In this document: piece after piece, positions 1 to 6,276 of the stretch
Layout of the letters: each line of letters starts with the position of its first letter
Position numbering within the stretch: the first letter of the stretch is position 1
Assembly: GCA_018668475.1 (NCBI GenBank)
Contig: JABJCZ010000052.1
Coordinates: 1-6,276, forward strand
DNA length: 6,276 bases
DNA from: Alphaproteobacteria bacterium
GTDB lineage: Bacteria > Pseudomonadota > Alphaproteobacteria > UBA828
Direction: 5' to 3'
Notes under the pieces: generated by a model
Seen by the model: only the letters and a program-made list of their open reading frames with translations
What the model was told of the DNA's origin: nothing
Databases searched by the model: none
Made by a program: the position numbers and the translations under genes

Positions 1-989
1 TCCACGATGACCGAGATGTGGAAGAACGACCCCGTGTTTTCGGCGTAGCGGCAGATCCCCTGGCCCTCGCGAATACTGACGGAACCCATGACCACACCTT
101 CATCGGAGCCGGCGACGTAATGACCATTCAGGTCCACGCAACTGCCCTGGCCTTCTTCCAGTGCGCGATCCAACACCTCGTTGGGGTTGGTACCCTCAAG
201 GTCAAACAGGTACAGCCCGCCGGTATAGGTTTCCTGGGTCCAGGCGGCGACGGCGTCATCAAACGCCACCTCGGCGCCCTCGCTCATCATCCGCACATCG
301 GTAAAGCCGGCGTCCTGCAGCATCGATTTCATGCCCTGGGAAAAACCGGCATCGCCGGCCATGCCGTTATCGGCCGGCGGGCGGCCGCCATCACCAAATG
401 AATCGTTTTCGTCGCCGAACGGATTGCGCTCCAGGCCGGCTTCAAGCGACAGCTCATAGCGCACGCAATCCTCCAGCATGGAGAGCGCGCGATGCGTGCC
501 TGCCAGTTCAAAGTAGAAAGTCTCTCGCTCGGCACGGACCTCAAGGTTGGTGCCCTTACGTAAGGCCTCCATGTAGGGAGCGGCTTCGCTGAACCAGATT
601 CCGATGGAGTTCTCCGTCACCCGTGAGACGGCATATTGGCCGATTATCGCGCCATCGAGCACCAGCATGATCTCGCCCAGGCCGTCTGCCGGAATCTGCC
701 AATCGCCATGGGAGAGGGCCAGGGCAAGGTCGTGATCGCGGTCGAGCGCGAAAGCGAGGCTGATATCGGATTGATATTCTGCGGCTACGGCGCAGTGGGA
801 AAAGCGGTTGGTATCGTCGTCCAGGTAGCTGTTGCCGCTCCAGTTCTGATAGGTGAACTCTCGGCCCGTTTCCACCGCGTCCGCCGGTGTAGCAGCCAGG
901 GTCGCTGCAGTGATCATGGCGAGAGCAAGCGCCGCAAGCGCCATCGGTGAGAGCCACCCACTCGGCAACAGGCACCTGAATAGCAACAT
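1..989 (-). CDS. Exported two-domain hypothetical protein (3' end beyond window)
   Basis: I do not recognise a characterised family. Reading the minus strand from the ATG at 989 gives 329 codons without a stop before the left edge, so the C-terminus is missing. An in-frame TAA lies seven codons upstream, so this is the first possible start, and GGAAAGGG sits about 7 bases before it. Residues 1-38 look like a Sec signal peptide: one Arg, a long Ala/Leu core (about 17-33), and likely cleavage after ADA at 36-38. The mature part appears to hold two domains. The first (about 45-180) has Cys66 and Cys175 and ends in an FELAGTHRAL...C pattern seen in several uncharacterised alphaproteobacterial exported proteins. 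The second (about 220 onward) has a TGGLYLFDLEG segment, Cys284 and Cys313. An Asp/Gly/Asn/Pro-rich linker (about 181-215) joins them. The Cys pairs suggest periplasmic disulfides. The signal peptide and openness are seen; the domain split is inferred. Confidence 0.8.
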   Translation of the reverse strand, partial: MLLFRCLLPSGWLSPMALAALALAMITAATLAATPADAVETGREFTYQNWSGNSYLDDDTNRFSHCAVAAEYQSDISLAFALDRDHDLALALSHGDWQIPADGLGEIMLVLDGAIIGQYAVSRVTENSIGIWFSEAAPYMEALRKGTNLEVRAERETFYFELAGTHRALSMLEDCVRYELSLEAGLERNPFGDENDSFGDGGRPPADNGMAGDAGFSQGMKSMLQDAGFTDVRMMSEGAEVAFDDAVAAWTQETYTGGLYLFDLEGTNPNEVLDRALEEGQGSCVDLNGHYVAGSDEGVVMGSVSIREGQGICRYAENTGSFFHISVIV

Positions 990-1023
990 CGGCCTACCCT
1001 TTCCGGGTTATATCGCGTGCCCG

Positions 1024-1052
1024 ATGATAGAAAGTGTTGCGCTGGTGGGCAA
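1024..1052 (-). promoter_or_regulatory. Candidate sigma70 promoter of the exported protein
   Basis: Read on the minus strand, TTGCCC (1047-1052) and TATCAT (1024-1029) are separated by exactly 17 bases. The -10 matches the consensus at 5 of 6 positions and the -35 at 4 of 6. It would give a leader of roughly 25-30 bases before the ATG at 989. Found by eye only. Confidence 0.4.
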
Positions 1053-1115
1053 GTCGGGCGGGGCTGGGGTCTACCAGTAAGATGAATGCGCGGGCAGGAT
1101 CTGGCCCTGATATCT

Positions 1116-1136
1116 CCACTGAGGGCTAGACAGTGG
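1116..1136. repeat. Perfect 6-bp inverted repeat with 9-base loop
   Basis: CCACTG (1116-1121) and CAGTGG (1131-1136) are exact reverse complements around a 9-base spacer. The element lies between the tRNA-Thr gene and the exported-protein gene, upstream of that gene's candidate promoter. No T-run follows on either strand, so it is not a canonical intrinsic terminator. It could be an operator, a tRNA-transcript hairpin, or chance. Confidence 0.35.
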
Positions 1137-1203
1137 CGGCCATGCGGTTAGCCGCGTTCGAAAACAGCGCAAACAAGTTGATTTGGAGGGTCCGGGAAGG
1201 AAA

Positions 1204-1278
1204 TGGTGCCGCCGGTAAGAATCGAACTTACGACCTCGCCATTACCAATGGCGCGCTCTACCCCTGAGCTACGGCGGC
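1204..1278 (-). tRNA. tRNA-Thr (anticodon GGU)
   Basis: The minus strand folds into a complete cloverleaf of 75 bases. The acceptor stem GCCGCCG pairs fully with CGGCGGC (1272-1278 with 1208-1214). The D stem is GCTC/GAGC, and the anticodon stem CGCCA/TGGCG encloses the loop TTGGTAA. There is a five-base variable loop, and the T stem GTAAG/CTTAC holds the TTCGATT loop. Anticodon GGT (plus-strand 1244-1246) reads threonine codon ACC, and ACT by wobble. The discriminator base is A and the CCA end is encoded at 1204-1206. The gene stands alone, about 214 bases upstream of the exported-protein gene on the same strand, with no clear terminator between them. Confidence 0.96.
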
Positions 1279-1291
1279 GCCGGGGTGGCGC

Positions 1292-1321
1292 AACATACGA
1301 CAACCGGTTAGCTTCGAGCAA
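1292..1321 (-). promoter_or_regulatory. Weak candidate promoter of tRNA-Thr
   Basis: On the minus strand, TTGCTC (1316-1321) and TATGTT (1292-1297) are separated by 18 bases. The -10 ends 13 bases before the mature tRNA, leaving a short leader for RNase P to remove. Matches are only 3 of 6 and 4 of 6, so position carries most of the weight. The site abuts the 5' end of the small gene on the opposite strand. Confidence 0.3.
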
Positions 1322-1329
1322 CCGTGTCG

Positions 1330-1617
1330 ATGAAGAATATGAAAATGGGTGAAAAGACTGCTGGGACCGACCCGTCGGAACCAGCAAAAAGGGTTTCTGG
1401 TCAATCAGTTAACCCGCCCGTAAACGCGACCGCCAAGGCTCGGCAAGACGCCCGCCAGGCCCGTGTTTCGGCCGCCCTACGCGCTAATCTGCGCCGGCGA
1501 AAGTCGCAAAAGCGCGGGCAGGATGAGGCGGGTGATGCAGCCGGCCTGAACAACGATGTTGAGCACGACGAATTGGGCGACTCGGGTGCGTCTGAAACGC
1601 CGGATCGTCACGGCTGA
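1330..1617 (+). CDS. Small basic hypothetical protein
   Basis: This encodes about 95 residues of unknown function, with no signal peptide and no membrane segment. The middle third is strikingly basic: it has RQARVSAALRANLRRRKSQK, the core of a family of short alphaproteobacterial proteins that I recall being annotated only as hypothetical. The flanks are low-complexity: a Lys/Met/Thr-rich N-terminus and a C-terminal acidic tail rich in Asp, Glu, Gly and Asn. A single amphipathic basic helix that binds nucleic acid or ribosomes is a guess from composition only. The start is unresolved. GTG at 1324 and ATGs at 1330, 1339 and 1345 are all in frame, none has a convincing Shine-Dalgarno, and GAAGAA at 1332-1337 would suit 1345. 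The gene lies divergent from tRNA-Thr and 141 bases before dcd. Confidence 0.62.
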   Translation: MKNMKMGEKTAGTDPSEPAKRVSGQSVNPPVNATAKARQDARQARVSAALRANLRRRKSQKRGQDEAGDAAGLNNDVEHDELGDSGASETPDRHG

Positions 1618-1702
1618 GAGCGCCGGGGCACCTCGCGCCGTCGTGTCGGCCCGTCGAAAGCCCTGAATCCTTTGTAATCTGCCGGATACAGCGGCGATCG
1701 GC

Positions 1703-1731
1703 TTGTCCGTTCCGGCCCGGTACCATATGTT
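1703..1731 (+). promoter_or_regulatory. Candidate sigma70 promoter of dcd
   Basis: TTGTCC (1703-1708) and TATGTT (1726-1731) are separated by 17 bases, and the -10 lies 27 bases before the dcd ATG. Each box matches the consensus at 4 of 6 positions. If real, it could also drive murA and the downstream genes, since no clear terminator follows dcd. Confidence 0.38.
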
Positions 1732-1745
1732 TCGCGCAAACTACC

Positions 1746-1750
1746 GGAGG
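1746..1750 (+). promoter_or_regulatory. Shine-Dalgarno site of dcd
   Basis: GGAGG lies 8 bases before the ATG at 1759. It is the strongest ribosome binding site in the window and fixes this start over the in-frame ATG at 1768. Confidence 0.8.
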
Positions 1751-1758
1751 TCGTTTCA

Positions 1759-2313
1759 ATGCCCGTTATGCCTGATAGCTGGATTCGCGAAATGGCGACG
1801 ACGAAAGGGATGATCGAGCCCTTTGTCGAAGCTCAAAAGCGCGAGGGCGTCATCTCCTACGGCGTTTCGTCATACGGCTATGACGCGCGGGTGTCGGAGG
1901 ATTTCAAGATTTTCACCAACGTCGATTCGGCGATGGTTGACCCCAAAAACTTTTCGACCGAGAGCTTTGTCGAGCGCGCGGGGCCGGTGTGTGTCATTCC
2001 GCCCAACAGCTTCGCTTTAGCCCGCACAGTCGAGTTTTTTCGCGTGCCGCGCGATGTGCTGGTGATCTGCCTCGGCAAATCGACCTATGCGCGGTGTGGC
2101 ATCATCGTCAACGTGACACCGCTTGAGCCCGAGTGGGAAGGTCATGTGACGCTTGAATTTTCCAACACCACACCGCTGCCGGCGAAGATCTACGCGAACG
2201 AAGGTGCGTGTCAGTTTATCTTCCTCAAGGGCGACAGCCCTTGCGATGTGAGCTACGCCGATCGGGCAGGCAAGTATCAGGGGCAGACGGGGGTCACGCT
2301 TCCGCGTCTCTAG
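1759..2313 (+). CDS. dcd: dCTP deaminase
   Basis: This cytoplasmic enzyme of pyrimidine deoxynucleotide synthesis deaminates dCTP to dUTP and ammonia. A dUTPase then makes dUMP, the thymidylate precursor. The 184 residues match the usual family length of about 185-195. Diagnostic segments are present in order. SSYGYDARV (37-45) is the N-terminal substrate region. GKSTYARCG (106-114) is the phosphate-binding loop with Ser108 and Arg112. VTLEFSN (130-136) carries the catalytic glutamate Glu133, equivalent to Glu138 of the E. coli enzyme. The C-terminal KYQGQTG lid (172-178) closes over the nucleotide. The enzyme is expected to be a homotrimer with active sites between subunits. A bifunctional deaminase/dUTPase cannot be ruled out by sequence alone, but the motif set fits the monofunctional type. 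murA starts 47 bases downstream. Confidence 0.96.
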   Translation: MPVMPDSWIREMATTKGMIEPFVEAQKREGVISYGVSSYGYDARVSEDFKIFTNVDSAMVDPKNFSTESFVERAGPVCVIPPNSFALARTVEFFRVPRDVLVICLGKSTYARCGIIVNVTPLEPEWEGHVTLEFSNTTPLPAKIYANEGACQFIFLKGDSPCDVSYADRAGKYQGQTGVTLPRL

Positions 2314-2360
2314 CGCCCGGTAATAGGGACGCGCAATAGTCGCAGGGCCAAGGAACGGCG

Positions 2361-3659
2361 ATGGACAGGATCAGGATATCAGGCGGCCGGCGGCTGGCTG
2401 GCGAAGTGACCATTCGGGGCGCGAAGAATGCTGCGCTGCCGCTGATGGTCGCCGCACTCCTGACCGAAGAACCGTTGATCCTTACCAACATGCCGCACCT
2501 CGCAGATATCGACACGCTGGCCGCACTGCTCGAGAGCCACGGCGTCGTGGTCGCACCAGCAGCGAGCGAGCCCGATTCCGCAGGCGCCGCAACTGAGCCG
2601 GATGAACGCGCGCTCTCTTTCACGGTGCCCGAGATTACCAACACCACCGCGGAATATGACCTCGTGCGTAAGATGCGCGCCTCGGTGCTGGTGCTCGGGC
2701 CGTTGGTGGCGCGCGAGGGCCGGGCGCGGGTGTCACTACCGGGTGGTTGCGCAATTGGCTCGCGGCCGGTGGATATTCATCTCGATGGTCTGGCTCGGCT
2801 CGGCGCCGAAATCGAGTTGCGCGACGGCTACATTGAGGCATCGGCGCCAAACGGGCTGACGGGTGGCACGGTGCCGCTCGCGTTTCCATCCGTGGGGGCG
2901 ACTGAGAACCTGCTGATGGCGGCTTCGCTGGCTGATGGGCAGTCGGTCATCCAGAATGCCGCGCGCGAGCCTGAAGTGAGCGACCTGGCGCGCTGCCTGG
3001 TCAGCATGGGTGCTGACATTGAAGGCATAGGCACGTCGGAGCTGACCATCACCGGCCAACCACGGTTGAAGGGCGCGCGCCACGCGGTTGTGGCGGACCG
3101 GATCGAGGCCGGCACCTATGCCATTGCGGCGGCGATTACGGGCGGTGATATCGAGCTGGTCGGCGCGGTCGCCGAACATCTGGAAGCGCCGCTTCAATTG
3201 CTGGAGCAGGTGGGTGCCACAGTCAGCCAGACCGACCGTGGCTTTCGGATATCAGCCGACCAGCGGGCACATGCCGTTGATATCGCCACCAGCACGTATC
3301 CCGGTTTTCCGACTGACCTGCAGGCTCAGGCCATGGCGCTCATGACGGTGGCTGAGGGTGCGTCGGTGATCTCGGAGACGATATTTGAAAATCGGTTCAT
3401 GCATGTGCCGGAATTGATTCGCATGGGCGCGGATATTACCGTGCGCGGTGGCACGGCCATGGTGCGCGGGGTGGAGCGTCTGCGCGGCGCACCGGTCATG
3501 GCGACTGATTTGCGGGCATCTTCATCGCTGGTGCTCGCCGGACTCGTAGCGGATGGCGAGACGATGATCAGCCGCGTTTATCATATTGACCGGGGCTACG
3601 AGCGCATTGAGGAAAAGCTGGCGGCGCTTGGTGCCGATATCGAGCGGGTTGGCACATGA
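2361..3659 (+). CDS. murA: UDP-N-acetylglucosamine 1-carboxyvinyltransferase
   Basis: MurA transfers enolpyruvate from phosphoenolpyruvate to UDP-GlcNAc, the first committed step of peptidoglycan synthesis in the cytoplasm. The 432-residue product has the full two-lobed enolpyruvyl transferase fold. Visible active-site residues are Lys22-Asn23 in [10 protein letters not shown], Arg106 in KMRAS, and Cys130 in [14 protein letters not shown] on the mobile loop (E. coli Cys115, the fosfomycin target). Asp319 in [11 protein letters not shown] (E. coli Asp305), Arg385 in DLRAS and Arg411 in [13 protein letters not shown] are also present. Because Cys is retained rather than Asp, the enzyme should be fosfomycin-sensitive in principle. 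Relative to E. coli there is about 15 extra residues, a Glu/Ala/Pro/Asp-rich stretch around 66-84; alphaproteobacterial MurA is often longer here. AAGGA at 2350-2354 supports the start. The stop overlaps the next gene's start in an ATGA. Confidence 0.98.
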   Translation: MDRIRISGGRRLAGEVTIRGAKNAALPLMVAALLTEEPLILTNMPHLADIDTLAALLESHGVVVAPAASEPDSAGAATEPDERALSFTVPEITNTTAEYDLVRKMRASVLVLGPLVAREGRARVSLPGGCAIGSRPVDIHLDGLARLGAEIELRDGYIEASAPNGLTGGTVPLAFPSVGATENLLMAASLADGQSVIQNAAREPEVSDLARCLVSMGADIEGIGTSELTITGQPRLKGARHAVVADRIEAGTYAIAAAITGGDIELVGAVAEHLEAPLQLLEQVGATVSQTDRGFRISADQRAHAVDIATSTYPGFPTDLQAQAMALMTVAEGASVISETIFENRFMHVPELIRMGADITVRGGTAMVRGVERLRGAPVMATDLRASSSLVLAGLVADGETMISRVYHIDRGYERIEEKLAALGADIERVGT

Positions 3660-4189
3660 CCGACATCGACGCAGAGCCGGTCGAAGACGCCCCGCTGGAG
3701 CGGTTCCGCCTGCGTGCAGTCGATGGCGAGGATCTCGCGGTGATTGCGGCCTGTTTGCAGGGGGCGCTCTCGTGTTATGGCGAAATGGGTTTTGATGAGG
3801 TCGAAAACCGCTTCGCCCTGATCCTCGTGCGTTACAGCTGGGAAAAGGCGGCTCGCCAGGTGGCAGCGGATACTGGCGTCCTGGATATGGATGGTGACCG
3901 GACTGGCGGTATGCCGAAAGATCCTGTGGCATTGGGCCAGCAACGAACGGCATTGCGCTTTGAAACAGTTGACGTTGTGCGCCTGCGCGGGATAGACCGC
4001 GCCGAGCCCAACAAGGTGCTGGAAGTGATGACCCTGTCAGTCAGGGAAATCGATGGCAGGGTGATGGTGCATGTTATGTTCGCCGACAGTAGCGAGGTGT
4101 GTCTTGAAGCGGCGCAGCTGGATGCCCGCCTTGAGGACCTTGAGGACCTCGACAGCATTGACGGGCTCGATGAACCGCCGGCCAGTTGA
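3656..4189 (+). CDS. DUF2948 family protein
   Basis: This 177-residue protein belongs to the uncharacterised alphaproteobacterial family DUF2948; no biochemical role is known to me. Family-like segments are [20 protein letters not shown] (19-38), [15 protein letters not shown] (51-65), [19 protein letters not shown] (96-114) and DARLEDL (156-162). It has no signal peptide or membrane segment, so it is probably cytosolic. A Gly/Asp-rich stretch (73-95) separates the halves, and the tail (158-173) is very acidic, with a 9-base tandem duplication giving EDLEDLD. Its ATG overlaps the murA stop by 4 bases (ATGA), which predicts translational coupling to murA. The hisG start follows 14 bases after its stop. 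Co-location between cell-wall and histidine genes is conserved in this class as I recall, but that does not reveal a function. Family assignment is from motif recognition. Confidence 0.87.
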   Translation: MTDIDAEPVEDAPLERFRLRAVDGEDLAVIAACLQGALSCYGEMGFDEVENRFALILVRYSWEKAARQVAADTGVLDMDGDRTGGMPKDPVALGQQRTALRFETVDVVRLRGIDRAEPNKVLEVMTLSVREIDGRVMVHVMFADSSEVCLEAAQLDARLEDLEDLDSIDGLDEPPAS

Positions 4190-4203
4190 ACGATGGATTT
4201 GAG

Positions 4204-4863
4204 ATGACGGATACGGAAGAACTGGTTTTCGCGGTGCCCAAGGGGCGCATCTGGAAGGAGTTGCAGCCGCTCATGGATGCGGTCGGCATCGAGCCTGAAT
4301 CCGCGTTTGCCGACAAGGACGCCCGCCAACTGCGGTTCAATACCAATGTTCCGGGCCTAAGCATCATCCGCGTGCGGTCATTTGATGTGGCGACCTTTGT
4401 TGCCTTCGGTGCGGCGCATCTTGGTGTGTCCGGTGCCGATGTGCTGATGGAGTTTGATTACAGCGAGATTTATGCGCCGCTTGATCTCGGCATCGCACCG
4501 TGTCGCTTGGTGGTGGCCGAGCTGCGCGCACTCGCTGATGAGGATGACCCTTCGCGCTGGAGCCACGTGCGGGTTGCCACCAAGTATCCAAACATCACGC
4601 ACAAGCACTTTGCGGCGCGCGGTGTGCAGGCCGAGTGCATCAAGCTCAATGGTGCCATGGAGCTGGCGCCGACGCTTGGCCTGTGCCGGCGTATTGTCGA
4701 CCTGACGGCGACCGGCGACACGCTGGTTGCCAATGGGCTGGTCGAGATTGAGCACATCGCCGATGTTACGTCGCGGCTGGTCGTTAACCGGGCCGCACTT
4801 AAGACCCGAGCGGATGAGATAGGTGGTTGGATAGAGCGCTTCAGGGATGCGGCAAATGGCTAG
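4204..4863 (+). CDS. hisG: ATP phosphoribosyltransferase, short form
   Basis: HisG joins ATP and PRPP to make phosphoribosyl-ATP, the first and feedback-controlled step of histidine synthesis. The 219 residues contain VPKGR (11-15), GVSGADVL (74-81), ATKYPN (125-130) and the PRPP-binding loop [11 protein letters not shown] (164-174). The protein ends shortly after the catalytic domains and lacks the C-terminal regulatory ACT-like domain of the roughly 290-300-residue long form. It is therefore the short type, which in known cases needs the HisRS-like partner HisZ for activity and histidine feedback; no hisZ is visible here. I chose ATG 4204 because GGA lies 6 bases upstream. A TTG at 4186 overlapping the DUF2948 stop would add six residues but has no purine-rich site. 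The 3' end overlaps hisD. Confidence 0.95.
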   Translation: MTDTEELVFAVPKGRIWKELQPLMDAVGIEPESAFADKDARQLRFNTNVPGLSIIRVRSFDVATFVAFGAAHLGVSGADVLMEFDYSEIYAPLDLGIAPCRLVVAELRALADEDDPSRWSHVRVATKYPNITHKHFAARGVQAECIKLNGAMELAPTLGLCRRIVDLTATGDTLVANGLVEIEHIADVTSRLVVNRAALKTRADEIGGWIERFRDAANG

Positions 4864-6163
4864 ACGACTTGATGCAACCGCACCGGCTTTCGGTGTGGAA
4901 TTTGAGGCGCTGCTCGGCGAAAAGCGCGAGGCAACAGCCGATGTCGATCGTGACGTCGCGGCTATCATTGCCGATGTGCGGACCCGTGGCGATGCCGCCC
5001 TGCTGAAATTGACTGCCAAATTTGATCGGCTGGATGTCGCTGAAGTGGGGGCGCTGCGGGTATCTGCCGATGAGATCGCAGCGGCGGTGGCAGCGAGTGC
5101 GCCAGAAGTGCTGGATGCGCTCGAGTTTGCTGCCGCACGCATTCGCTCGTTTCACGAGAAGCAGATTCCGGCGGATATTGATTATACCGACGATGCAGGT
5201 GTGGGCCTAGGCGCACGCTGGCGGCCAGTGCCGGCCGTTGGCCTTTATGTGCCGGGTGGCACAGCGGCCTTTCCGTCTTCTGTATTGATGAACGCGCTGC
5301 CCGCCAAATTGGCTGGCGTGCCGCGCCTTGCCATGGTCGTGCCAGCACCAGACGGCGTGCTGAACCCGGCGGTATTGGCGGCCGCCCATGTCGCTGGCAT
5401 TGACGAGATATGGCGCATCGGTGGAGCGCAGGCGGTGGCCGCGCTGGCGTGGGGGACTGAAACCATCGCGCCAGTGGATAAGGTGGTTGGCCCCGGCAAT
5501 GCCTGGGTTGCCTCAGCCAAGCGGCAAGTCTTTGGTCAGGTTGGCATTGATATGATTGCCGGGCCGTCCGAAATTCTGGTGGTTGCCGATGGCGCGAACG
5601 ACCCGGCGTGGATTGCGGCTGATCTGCTGTCACAGGCTGAGCACGATACCGCGGCGCAGGCCTTGCTGATTACTGACGATGCTGAATTTGCTGCCGCGGT
5701 TGAAAGCGCGGTCGCGCGCCACTTGCAAATGCTGCCGCGCAGTGAGATTGCGAGCCAGAGCTGGCGTGATTTTGGCGCGGTCATTGTCGTGGAGTCATTG
5801 ATGGGTGATGCGCCGCCACTGGTAGATTGTATTGCGCCGGAACATTTGGAGCTTGCTGTCGACGACCCGGATGCTCTGGCCGCAACCATCACAAATGCGG
5901 GCGCCATATTCCTCGGGCGGCATACGCCGGAGGCTGTTGGCGATTACGTGGCCGGGCCCAACCATGTGTTGCCGACGGCGCGAAGCGCGCGGTTTTCCTC
6001 TGGCTTGTCGGTGTTGGATTTTCTCAAACGCTCCACGATGGTGCGCTGTGATGCTGCCAGCCTTGCCCGAATTGGCCCGGCAGCGGTGACCCTGGCTGAA
6101 GCCGAAGGGCTCGATGCCCACGCGCTTTCGGTTGCCATTCGGCTGCGGGGCACTTCAGACTAG
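4856..6163 (+). CDS. hisD: Histidinol dehydrogenase
   Basis: HisD is a zinc enzyme that oxidises L-histidinol through histidinal to L-histidine using two NAD+, the last two steps of the pathway. The 435 residues match the family length. Zinc ligands are all visible: Gln260 and His263 in LLSQAEHDT, Asp363 in [11 protein letters not shown], and His422 in GLDAHALSV (E. coli Gln259, His262, Asp360, His419). The catalytic pair Glu329-His330 lies in APEHLEL. Other family blocks are [19 protein letters not shown] (129-147), [13 protein letters not shown] (189-201), [13 protein letters not shown] (211-223) and [11 protein letters not shown] (235-245). I chose ATG 4856 because AGGG at 4843-4846 sits 9 bases before it, giving an 8-base overlap with hisG. 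ATG 4847 would add three residues and has a poorer site. The overlap implies coupling with hisG. Confidence 0.97.
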   Translation: MARRLDATAPAFGVEFEALLGEKREATADVDRDVAAIIADVRTRGDAALLKLTAKFDRLDVAEVGALRVSADEIAAAVAASAPEVLDALEFAAARIRSFHEKQIPADIDYTDDAGVGLGARWRPVPAVGLYVPGGTAAFPSSVLMNALPAKLAGVPRLAMVVPAPDGVLNPAVLAAAHVAGIDEIWRIGGAQAVAALAWGTETIAPVDKVVGPGNAWVASAKRQVFGQVGIDMIAGPSEILVVADGANDPAWIAADLLSQAEHDTAAQALLITDDAEFAAAVESAVARHLQMLPRSEIASQSWRDFGAVIVVESLMGDAPPLVDCIAPEHLELAVDDPDALAATITNAGAIFLGRHTPEAVGDYVAGPNHVLPTARSARFSSGLSVLDFLKRSTMVRCDAASLARIGPAAVTLAEAEGLDAHALSVAIRLRGTSD

Positions 6164-6167
6164 GGTC

Positions 6168-6276
6168 ATGAACGAGCCCGGCCCACCAGCCACCCAACGA
6201 ATAGTCAAATTGGTTCTCGATGAGGCCGTTGGTCGCCACCCGAGCGCTGACGTTGAGCACGAGCGCAAGGTCGCGA
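6168..6276 (+). CDS. UPF0262 family protein (5' part only)
   Basis: Only 36 codons lie inside the window. The ATG at 6168 is four bases after the hisD stop, and the frame stays open to the right edge. The peptide begins MNEPGPPATQRIVKLVLDEA and continues with PSADVEHERKVA at 25-36. This matches the start of UPF0262 proteins, an alphaproteobacterial family of about 155-165 residues that typically follows hisD. Function is unknown. The ribosome site is weak and close: GGG at 6163-6165 is only two bases from the ATG, so translation may depend on coupling with hisD. Assignment rests on the conserved N-terminal DVEHER pattern plus gene order. Confidence 0.82.
   Translation, partial: MNEPGPPATQRIVKLVLDEAVGRHPSADVEHERKVA

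Noticed and set aside
18..401. 127-codon plus-strand open frame at the left edge
   Set aside because: It is antisense to the exported-protein gene, whose frame has a signal peptide, a ribosome site and protein-like composition. This frame shows no recognisable motif.
556..975. 139-codon minus-strand open frame
   Set aside because: It is a shifted frame of the exported-protein gene. Its translation is Arg/Pro/Gly-rich, as expected of an out-of-frame reading of GC-rich coding DNA.
1144..1155. GCGG/CCGC hairpin downstream of tRNA-Thr
   Set aside because: A 4-bp stem with no T-run is expected by chance in GC-rich DNA and is not enough for a tRNA terminator.
1204..1278. tRNA-Thr as a possible integration site
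   Set aside because: No integrase, no direct repeat of the tRNA 3' end and no mobile genes are present, and both flanks look chromosomal.
1088..1524. 13-base sequence GCGCGGGCAGGAT present at 1088-1100 and 1512-1524
   Set aside because: It is only two copies, one intergenic and one inside the small gene, with no similarity in the flanks. It is likely coincidence in GC-rich sequence.
1484..1759. 91-codon minus-strand open frame between the small gene and dcd
   Set aside because: It covers the dcd promoter region and the antisense of the small gene, has Arg/Pro/His-rich shadow composition and shows no family resemblance.
2313..2332. Hairpin just after dcd (GCGCCC, 7-base loop, GGG, bulged A, CGC)
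   Set aside because: The stem is short and bulged and no T-run follows, so I did not call it a terminator. murA probably can be read through from dcd.
4378..5142. 254-codon minus-strand open frame opposite hisG and hisD
   Set aside because: Both sense genes are unmistakable with full catalytic motifs. The long antisense frame is a codon-bias effect, with Ser/Ala runs mirroring the sense codons.
4965..5633. 222-codon minus-strand open frame opposite hisD
   Set aside because: Its Gln/Pro/Arg/His-rich translation is typical of an antisense shadow, and it lies wholly inside hisD.

Overview
The window is GC-rich chromosomal DNA from an alphaproteobacterium. The evidence is the run murA, DUF2948, (hisG), hisD, UPF0262, which as far as I recall is a conserved gene neighbourhood of that class. 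DUF2948 and UPF0262 are themselves largely alphaproteobacterial families. A Rhodospirillales-like or related lineage is plausible because a short-form hisG sits between DUF2948 and hisD, but the genus cannot be fixed from this sequence. There are no mobile elements, CRISPR arrays or phage genes. It reads as ordinary core chromosome with a few poorly characterised small genes.

Left part, minus strand (1-1278). An exported protein of unknown function starts at 989 and runs off the left edge. It is open for 329 codons, has a signal peptide, and looks like two cysteine-containing domains joined by an acidic linker. A tRNA-Thr(GGU) gene with an encoded CCA end lies about 200 bases upstream of it on the same strand. 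Candidate sigma70 promoters precede both genes.

Middle, plus strand (about 1324-2313). A short, very basic hypothetical protein is followed by dcd, a dCTP deaminase with its own candidate promoter and a strong ribosome binding site.

Right part, plus strand (2361-6276). murA (first committed step of peptidoglycan synthesis), a DUF2948 protein, hisG (first step of histidine synthesis, short form), hisD (last two steps of histidine synthesis) and the start of a UPF0262 gene are packed with overlaps or gaps of a few bases. This is a tight translationally linked operon, possibly read through from dcd, which lies only 47 bases upstream of murA. Two conserved proteins of unknown function therefore travel with enzymes of cell-wall and histidine synthesis.

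I see no strong evidence for an entirely new system. The items most worth a second look are the exported two-domain protein, the small basic protein and DUF2948.
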